This document shows positions 58,635 through 64,000 of a stretch of DNA of 64,000 bases, piece after piece (within the stretch, counting starts at the first letter, position 1; each line of letters starts with the position of its first letter). The notes below the pieces were generated by a model. It was not told where the DNA came from. It saw nothing but the letters and a program-made list of their open reading frames with translations, and did no database searches. This DNA is from an uncultured Collinsella sp. (GTDB lineage Bacteria; Actinomycetota; Coriobacteriia; Coriobacteriales; Coriobacteriaceae). Where the stretch lies: the NCBI GenBank assembly GCA_900541675.1, contig UQKU01000001.1, positions 124,001-188,000 on the forward strand, written 5' to 3'. Made by a program: the position numbers and the translations under genes.

Positions 58635-59494
58635 TATTTACCGTCCAGCAGACGCAGGCGCTTAAGCGAGAGGTCGAGGATCGGCGCAGAGTGCGTCAGG
58701 GCGCCCGAGCTAATATAGTCGACACCCAGATCGGCCAGGGCGCGAATGTTGCTGGCGTCCACGTTGCCCGAGCACTCGGTCTTGGCGCGGCCATCGATAA
58801 GCTCAATCGCGGCAGCCATGTCGTCGTGGGTCATGTTGTCGAACATGATGATGTCGGCGCCGGCTTCCACGGCCTCGCGCACCATGTCCAGGTTCTCGCA
58901 CTCGATCTCGACCGTCGTGGTAAACGATGCATGGGCGCGCGCCATCTCGATCGCACGCATCACGCCGCCGGCGGCATCGATGTGGTTGTCCTTGAGCATG
59001 ACGGCCGTCGACAGGTTGTAACGGTGGTTGCTGCCGCCGCCGATCTCGACCGCGGCCTTCTCGAAGACGCGCATGCCCGGCGTGGTCTTGCGCGTGTCGA
59101 CAAGCACGGTCTTGGTGCCCTCGAGCGCGGCCGCCATCCGATGCGTGTAAGTAGCGATGCCGCTCATGCGCTGCAGGTAGTTGAGCGCCACGCGCTCGCC
59201 CGAAAGCAATACGCGCGCATCGCCCCGCACCTGACCCACATGGTCGCCGGCGTGCACCTCCTCGCCATCGGCAACGTCGAGCAGCACCGAGCTCTGCGAA
59301 TCCAGCAGCTCAAAGGTACGGGCAAACACATCCAAGCCGGCGATGATGCCGTCGGCCTTGGCGATAAGCTCCACCGTGGCGGGACGCGCCGTGGGGCACA
59401 CGCTCGCCGTGCTCACGTCCTCAAACGTAATGTCCTCGCGCAGAGCCTGTAAAATCAGATCATCGACGACGAGCTTCATGGTAATGGGATTCAT
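58634..59494 (-). CDS. nadC: nicotinate-nucleotide diphosphorylase (carboxylating)
   Basis: 286 residues. Type II phosphoribosyltransferase fold: DVSTASVCPTAR, GERVALNYLQRMSGIAT, DTRKTTPGMR and EIECENLDMV motifs. Converts quinolinate and PRPP to nicotinate mononucleotide. Fourth step of the de novo NAD pathway encoded here. It starts four bases after nadB and overlaps niaR. Confidence 0.97.
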   Translation of the reverse strand: MNPITMKLVVDDLILQALREDITFEDVSTASVCPTARPATVELIAKADGIIAGLDVFARTFELLDSQSSVLLDVADGEEVHAGDHVGQVRGDARVLLSGERVALNYLQRMSGIATYTHRMAAALEGTKTVLVDTRKTTPGMRVFEKAAVEIGGGSNHRYNLSTAVMLKDNHIDAAGGVMRAIEMARAHASFTTTVEIECENLDMVREAVEAGADIIMFDNMTHDDMAAAIELIDGRAKTECSGNVDASNIRALADLGVDYISSGALTHSAPILDLSLKRLRLLDGK

Positions 59495-59497
59495 GGT

Positions 59498-60874
59498 CTA
59501 CTCCTCTGCGGCCTGCGTGCCGGCGGCACGGGCCAAATCATCGATTGCAAGGGTATCGGAACTCAGGGCGCGATGGCGTCCATCGAGCGCGGGCTCGCCC
59601 GCCTGCTCCACGGCCAGCGACTCGCCGGTGCGCATGTACCACGCGGCGCGACGACCCCAGACCAGCGCCTCGAGCAGACTATTTGATGCAAGGCGATTCT
59701 TGCCGTGAACGCCGTTGCAAGCCGTCTCGCCCGCAGCGTAGAGCTCGGGCATCGAAGTGCGGCCGTCCTTATCGACCCATACGCCGCCCATAAAGTAGTG
59801 CTGCGTGGGCGTAACGGGGATGGGCTCGTCCAAGATGTCGCGACCGTCCTCAAGGCAGCGCGCGCGAATGTTGGCAAAGTGCCCAGTCACCACGTCGCGC
59901 TCGACGGGGGCAAAGCTCAGCCACTCGTGCTCGGTGCCGTCCTGCTTCATCTGCTCGCGGATGGCGGCAGCGACAACGTCGCGCGGCTGCAACTCGTCGG
60001 TAAAACGCTCGCCGGCGGCATTGAGCAGAATCGCGCCCTCACCGCGGCAGCTCTCGCTGATCAGGAACGTACGGCCTGGCTGCGGCGAGAACAGGCCCGT
60101 GGGATGGATCTGCACGTAGTCCAGGTGCTCCATCTTAATGCCGTGCTCCTGCGCGATGTAGCAGGCGTCGCCCGTGAGCTGCGGGTAGTTGGTCGAATGG
60201 TCGTATACGCCACCGATGCCGCCCGTCGCCCACAGCGTATGGCGGGCATGGATCTTAAACGGCTTACCGACATGCACGCCCTCAGCGGCATTTGCCAGCT
60301 CGTCGGCGGGGCGAGCTGAATCGTCCTCGTCCACGGCAACAGCGACGACACCAGTGCACACCGTGGCCCCATCGCGCTCTGCCGTCAGGATGTCGGTCAT
60401 GGCAACGTGTTCGAGAATCTGCACGTTATCCAGCTTGCGGACGGCCTGAAGCAGCTTGGTCGTAATCTCCTTGCCCGTAATGTCGGCATGGAAGGCAATG
60501 CGCGGACGGCTGTGCGCGCCCTCGCGGGTAAAGTCGAGGCCGCCATCGGCCTTGCGCTCAAAATCCACGCCCATCGCTAGCAGGTCGTTGATGACCGAGC
60601 GGCTCGAGCGGATCATGATGTCGACGCTCTCGCGGCGGTTCTCGTAATGGCCGGCGTGCATGGTGTCCTCAAAGAAGGCATCGTAGTCCGAGCCCTCGGG
60701 CAGCACGCAGATGCCGCCCTGCGCGAGCATCGAATCGCACTCGTCGACCGCGCCCTTGGAGAGCATGATCACGCGCGTGCTCGTCGGCAGGTTGAGCGCC
60801 GCGTACAGGCCCGCTACGCCGCAGCCGGCAATGACGACGTCGCACTCCATATCGGGGTATTGCTTGGTTTCCAC
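59498..60874 (-). CDS. nadB: L-aspartate oxidase
   Basis: 458 residues from the GTG at 60874 (GGGAGAGGAT upstream), giving METKQYPDMECDVVIAG. FAD-binding AGCGVAGLYAAL, then the succinate-dehydrogenase-like flavoprotein core with SMLAQGG and HPTGLFSPQPGRTFLISE. Oxidises aspartate to iminoaspartate; under anaerobiosis fumarate can replace oxygen. The longer open frame to 61150 lies inside nadA and is not coding. Confidence 0.95.
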   Translation of the reverse strand: METKQYPDMECDVVIAGCGVAGLYAALNLPTSTRVIMLSKGAVDECDSMLAQGGICVLPEGSDYDAFFEDTMHAGHYENRRESVDIMIRSSRSVINDLLAMGVDFERKADGGLDFTREGAHSRPRIAFHADITGKEITTKLLQAVRKLDNVQILEHVAMTDILTAERDGATVCTGVVAVAVDEDDSARPADELANAAEGVHVGKPFKIHARHTLWATGGIGGVYDHSTNYPQLTGDACYIAQEHGIKMEHLDYVQIHPTGLFSPQPGRTFLISESCRGEGAILLNAAGERFTDELQPRDVVAAAIREQMKQDGTEHEWLSFAPVERDVVTGHFANIRARCLEDGRDILDEPIPVTPTQHYFMGGVWVDKDGRTSMPELYAAGETACNGVHGKNRLASNSLLEALVWGRRAAWYMRTGESLAVEQAGEPALDGRHRALSSDTLAIDDLARAAGTQAAEE

Positions 60875-60929
60875 AGGAATCCTCTCCCTTGAATGTGACA
60901 TAAGAAACCGTCCCTCATGCCACATTGTT

Positions 60930-61955
60930 CTAGCGTGCTGCGTACTCGAGCATGCGGTCGAGCGTAAGTTTGGCCTGGTCGGCAGCCTCGTCCGACACGC
61001 CGATCTGCACCTCGCCCTCACCCGTCTCCAGGCAGCGCACGAGCTTTTCGAGCGTGATGAGATCCATGTTGACGCAGGTGGGCTGCACCGCGGGGAAGTA
61101 GAACTTTTTGCCGGTGCCCTGGCAGCGGCGCTCGAGCTCGTAGAGCACACCGCGGACCGTCACGATAATGAACTCGCTCGCGTCGGACTCCTCGGCATAC
61201 TTGATGATGCCGGCGGTGGAGCCGATGTAGTCGGCCTCAGCCAGGACGTCAGCCTTGCACTCAGGATGCGCCAGCACGAGCGCGTCGGGGTGGGCCTCCG
61301 TCGCGTCAACGATCTGCTCGACGGTGATGATGTGATGGCGCGGGCAGTAGCCGTTGTTGAGGATGACGTGCTTTTGGGGCACCTGCTCGGCTACGAAGCG
61401 GCCCAGGTTCTGGTCGGGAATGAACAAGATGTGCTGCTGCGGCAGCTCGGAGACGATCTTGACGGCGTTTGAGCTGGTAACGCACACGTCACTCCAGCTC
61501 TTGATCTCGACCGTGGAGTTGACGTAGCAGACCACGGCCAGGTCGTCGCCGTACTCGGCGCGCGCCGCATCGACCGTCTCGCGCTTGACCATGTGCGCCA
61601 TGGGACAGTCCGCGCCCGGCTCGGGCAGCAGCACGGTCTTGGTGGGATTGAGCAGCTTGGCGCTCTCGCCCATAAACTCCACGCCGCACAGCACGATGGT
61701 CTGCTGCGGCAGGCTCTTGGCAAGCTTTGCCAGGTAGAAGCTGTCGCCGACGTAATCGGCCACAGCCTGAACCTCGGGCGCCACGTAATAGTGCGCCAGG
61801 ATCACCGCGTCGCGTTGGGTTTTAAGTTGCTGAATGGCCTCGACGAGCTCTGCGGGCACCAGTGCCGCGCGCTCCGTTGCCGTCGTTGCCGATGCTAGGC
61901 CGGCCGCGATATCGCGTGCAAGCTCCGACGCATCCATGTTCGCGCTCTGTGCCAT
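60930..61955 (-). CDS. nadA: quinolinate synthase
   Basis: 341 residues from the ATG at 61955 (GAGAGGGG upstream). Motifs AHYYVAPEVQAVADYVGDS, GVEFMGESAKLL, HPECKADV and the 4Fe-4S Cys at conserved positions (VLCGVEF, AHPECKA, and VRCLETG near the C-terminus). Condenses iminoaspartate with dihydroxyacetone phosphate to quinolinate. First gene of nadABC-niaR. Confidence 0.97.
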   Translation of the reverse strand: MAQSANMDASELARDIAAGLASATTATERAALVPAELVEAIQQLKTQRDAVILAHYYVAPEVQAVADYVGDSFYLAKLAKSLPQQTIVLCGVEFMGESAKLLNPTKTVLLPEPGADCPMAHMVKRETVDAARAEYGDDLAVVCYVNSTVEIKSWSDVCVTSSNAVKIVSELPQQHILFIPDQNLGRFVAEQVPQKHVILNNGYCPRHHIITVEQIVDATEAHPDALVLAHPECKADVLAEADYIGSTAGIIKYAEESDASEFIIVTVRGVLYELERRCQGTGKKFYFPAVQPTCVNMDLITLEKLVRCLETGEGEVQIGVSDEAADQAKLTLDRMLEYAAR

Positions 61956-61990
61956 CAAGGCCCCTCTCTTTTGGCGAATCTTGGGGCTTT

Positions 61991-62040
61991 AGTATGACAC
62001 CTAGGTTTACAGCTGACAAGACAGCTGTAAACCTAGGTGT
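61991..62040 (-). promoter_or_regulatory. nadA promoter inside a perfect 19-bp-arm palindrome (probable NiaR operator)
   Basis: ACACCTAGGTTTACAGCTG (61997-62015) and its exact complement (62022-62040) are separated by 6 bases. On the minus strand a promoter TTGTCA-N17-CATACT (-35 at 62014-62019, -10 at 61991-61996) overlaps the palindrome, 36 bases upstream of the nadA ATG. A bound repressor would block RNA polymerase. NiaR is the natural candidate because its gene is in this operon. Confidence 0.8.
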
Positions 62041-62071
62041 AAAGTTGAAATAAAGATTCAATCATGCGGCA

Positions 62072-62116
62072 GGTCCATTTTCGAACTGGCAAGCTGAGGA
62101 CAGCCGAAAATGGACC
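62072..62116. repeat. inverted repeat, 12-bp arms
   Basis: GGTCCATTTTCG and CGAAAATGGACC with a 21-base spacer, between the nadA promoter and the MITE-like element. Confidence 0.7.
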
Positions 62117-62161
62117 CGCCCCATGATTCGGGCAGCCCGTTTTGTCCTGGACCAAGGGGCA

Positions 62162-62370
62162 GTGGTCAAAAAGGGCCAAATATGAGTACTGTCACCAAAT
62201 TAGTAGCATCGATTTTCCGGTCCAGAGCAGCAAAATCGCCTTGTTTGGAGCCCAATCGCGACTCTGAAGAACGAAAATCGATGCACTTTTGGCCTCTGGC
62301 ACCGATTTTTGAGGCCATTTGGCTGCCACCAAACTGGTAACAGTACTCATATTTGGCCCTTTTTGACCAC
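62162..62370. mobile_element. MITE-like element with 31-bp terminal inverted repeats
   Basis: 62162-62192 (begins GTGGTCAAAAAGGGCC) and 62340-62370 are exact reverse complements. Inside is a second inverted repeat, GCATCGATTTTC/GAAAATCGATGC (62207-62218 and 62273-62284). The 209-base unit has no coding capacity and folds almost end to end. No clear target duplication was seen. It sits next to IS3 debris; could also be an RNA structure. Confidence 0.6.
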
Positions 62371-62515
62371 CGGGTTTCCGGCAGGCCCCAAAAGCGGGCC
62401 CGAATCGCTCGATCCGGGCCCGCTGGGGGTAGCGAGCACAATCGAGGTGTAAGAAGCAAGAGAGGGCCATCGCCTAGAATCGTCAGCGCCTAGATATTCA
62501 ACGAGAGGAAAGACA

Positions 62516-62910
62516 ATGGTCCGCAGCGACATGCTACCCCAGCCGGACCGGGGGCTCGGCCTCGACCGGCCCCAGACCGAGGCATTTCACCGACGAGTTC
62601 AAGAGGAAGATAGTCGATCTCCACAACGCCGGAAAGCCCAGGCGCGAGGCCATGGACGAGTGCGACCTCGACAAGAGCACCGTGGAGAGGCGGGTCAAGT
62701 CGATAAACGAGACCGGCTCGCCGCGCGCCGCCGACAACCGCACGCCCGAGTAGAACCGGATCCTGGAGCCCGAGCGCGAGAACCGCAGGCTCCGGATGGA
62801 GGTCAACGTCTTAAGACGAGCGGCGCCAGCATACGCTCGGAAGTCAGGGCCATGGCGGCCAACGGGGGGCCGCTGCCCCATATCGGCGCAGCGCTGGCAT
62901 CGAGGCCTTC
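62516..62910 (+). pseudogene. decayed IS3-family orfA (and start of orfB)
   Basis: One frame reads RHFTDEFKRKIVDLHNAGK and DLDKSTVERRVKSINETGSP, the IS3 OrfA HTH. A TAG then falls in frame after ADNRTPE, and the frame continues with ERENRRLRMEVNVL (leucine zipper). The start MVRSDM is in another frame, so there is also a frameshift. After it a further frame (IRSEVRAMAANGG) resembles the beginning of OrfB and is cut at 62911 by the next IS. Inactive. Confidence 0.75.
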
Positions 62911-62949
62911 TGACCTGTGTCAAGATTTCGGACACGCATGCTCGAGAAA

Positions 62950-63831
62950 TCAAGCGGCCATAGGCATGGCCTCGAGCTTGGGCTCGGTTCTCTCGAAGAA
63001 GGCCGCCATGGCCTCGGCCGGCACCTTGTAGCCGATCGTCGAGCGGGGCCTTCGGCGGTTGTAGTACGCCTCGATGAACTCGACCACCGCGTGCTTGGCG
63101 GAATCCCTGGTCGGGAAGCTGCGCCTGTAGTACATCTCGTTCTTCAGCGTGGCGAGGAACGACTCGGCCACCGCGTTGTCGTGGCAGTTGCCGGCGCGGC
63201 TGCAGGACAGCCGCACGTCGTTGTCGCGCGCCCATTCGGCCAGAAGCCTGCTGGTGTACTGGGCGCCGCGGTCGGCGTGGAATATCGCGTTGCCGGCCAC
63301 GTAGCCGCGCGATTTGGCCGACGCCAGCGCCGAAACCACGATGTCGGCGGTCATGCGCTCGGAGAGCGACCAGCCCACCACCATGCGGGTGTTGAGGTCG
63401 ATGACCGTCGACAGGTACAGCCATCCCTCGCCGGTGCGCAGGTAGGTGATGTCGCCCACGAGCTTGCAGGTTGGAACGGGACTGGTGAAGTCGCGGCGCA
63501 CCAGGTCGGGCCGGGGCCTGGCCTTCGGGTCGGGGATGGTGGTGCGCTTCCTGGCGTTGGGCGTGCAGCCGCGTATTCCCAGCTCGCGCATCAGCTTGCG
63601 CACCCTGTACAGGGTCAATCCGGAGAACTCGCCGGGCAGGAAGCATTTCACGAACCGGAAGCCGAACCTGCGGTCCGACTCCAGCCACACGCGCCGGACC
63701 GCCTCGCGCTCGGCCGACCAGTCTTCTCGCGGGCAGCCGTTGGAGAGCCACGAGTAGAAGCCCGATCGGCTCACGCCGAGCACGCGGGCCATCATTTTCA
63801 CCGGGAATTCGGCCTTCTCCGCCAACATCAT
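62950..63831 (-). CDS. IS3-family transposase OrfB
   Basis: 293 residues. N-terminal HTH_21-like segment (VLGVSRSGFYSWL) and an rve integrase core with catalytic D127 (VGDITYLRT), D187 (FHADRGAQYTS) and E223 (AVAESFLATLK), the last two 35 residues apart as in the IS3 D,D(35)E family. Intact. It is -1 relative to OrfA; AAAAAAG in the orfA end is a likely slippery site giving the OrfAB fusion. Confidence 0.93.
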   Translation of the reverse strand: MMLAEKAEFPVKMMARVLGVSRSGFYSWLSNGCPREDWSAEREAVRRVWLESDRRFGFRFVKCFLPGEFSGLTLYRVRKLMRELGIRGCTPNARKRTTIPDPKARPRPDLVRRDFTSPVPTCKLVGDITYLRTGEGWLYLSTVIDLNTRMVVGWSLSERMTADIVVSALASAKSRGYVAGNAIFHADRGAQYTSRLLAEWARDNDVRLSCSRAGNCHDNAVAESFLATLKNEMYYRRSFPTRDSAKHAVVEFIEAYYNRRRPRSTIGYKVPAEAMAAFFERTEPKLEAMPMAA

Positions 63832-63845
63832 CCGGTAGCATGCGG

Positions 63846-64000
63846 CTACGCCTGGCTTTTGGCGAAGAAGGCCGCGGCTTTTTTCAAGAAGGCGTTCTCC
63901 ATCTCGAGCTCGCGTATGCGCCTTTTCGCCTCGCGAAGCTCGCGGTCCTCGGCCTTGGGGTCGGGCCCGCCGGCAAGCTCGCGCCGGCGGCTCTGCACCC
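63846..64000 (-). CDS. IS3-family transposase OrfA (3' part only)
   Basis: About 50 codons ending at TAG (63846), reading EDRELREAKRRIRELEMENA then FLKKAAAFFAKSQA: the leucine-zipper coiled coil of IS3 OrfA. The start lies outside the window. Confidence 0.88.
   Translation of the reverse strand, partial: VQSRRRELAGGPDPKAEDRELREAKRRIRELEMENAFLKKAAAFFAKSQA

Larger units (their letters stand above)
62911..64000 (-). mobile_element. IS3-family insertion sequence (partial, continues past the window)
   Basis: The end at 62911-62934 reads TGACCTGTGTCAAGATTTCG-GACA, an IS3-style terminal repeat beginning TG. It encodes OrfB and the 3' part of OrfA on the minus strand; the other end lies beyond 64000. 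It has inserted into the older orfA/orfB remnant. Confidence 0.85.

Noticed and set aside
62534..63841. 435-codon minus-strand open frame overlapping the transposase
   Set aside because: Different frame from OrfB, no motifs; OrfB has the full DDE triad.

Overview
The window looks like a chromosomal segment of a high-GC gut actinomycete of the class Coriobacteriia, most likely Collinsella or a close relative. The evidence is the fhaA-fhaB-pstP-SEDS/PBP-pknB cluster typical of Actinomycetota, an HspR-type dnaK operon, a mannose-family PTS operon with DUF956, and gut-anaerobe traits such as ferredoxin and Fe-S enzymes. The genus is inferred from gene content and style, not from a search.

Region by region. 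1-6.9 kb is an AT-richer accessory island. It holds a radical-SAM/SPASM peptide maturase, two tandem Cys-rich precursor peptides sharing the leader start MKHIHP, a 35-residue membrane peptide, a divergent ABC exporter and a decayed methyltransferase. A truncated FHA gene lies on one side and its intact paralogue on the other. 6.9-10.6 kb is a small Ser/Thr-kinase/FHA operon. 10.9-16.3 kb carries recR, ybaB and dnaX plus small hypothetical genes. 16.4-21.7 kb holds an ABC transporter operon of the antibiotic-immunity type and a membrane LuxR regulator with two helix-turn-helix domains. 22.2-32.2 kb is the envelope and division signalling operon: kinase, two FHA proteins, PP2C phosphatase, a SEDS-PBP fusion and PknB with four PASTA repeats. 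32.3-32.6 kb has tRNA-Arg(CCT) with a duplicated 3' end. 32.7-36.0 kb is a mannose-type PTS operon. 36.4-41.7 kb has an orphan hypA, a large Fe-S/FAD oxidoreductase, a divergent TetR regulator with two operator palindromes, and a membrane protein. 42-50 kb holds hypothetical membrane proteins, an AAA ATPase and clpB. 50-57 kb has an aconitase-family hydratase and dnaK-grpE-dnaJ-hspR. 57.7 kb is a ferredoxin. 58-62 kb is nadA-nadB-nadC-niaR behind a promoter buried in a perfect palindrome. 62-64 kb holds a MITE-like element, a decayed IS3 orfA and a second IS3-family element running off the window.

Regulation can be read in three places. clpB and dnaK share an almost identical upstream element, presumably bound by HspR, which is encoded in the dnaK operon. 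The nad operon ends with its own NiaR-type repressor gene, and the nadA promoter lies inside a 19+19-bp palindrome. The TetR/oxidoreductase intergenic region has two TTGAC-N5-GTCAA palindromes.

The most novel-looking system is the peptide cluster at 1.2-5.7 kb. Nearly every Cys in both precursors is followed by an Asp two to five residues later, which suggests a ranthipeptide with multiple Cys-to-Asp thioethers. The intergenic DNA is also unusually rich in long perfect palindromes and dispersed hairpin repeats.
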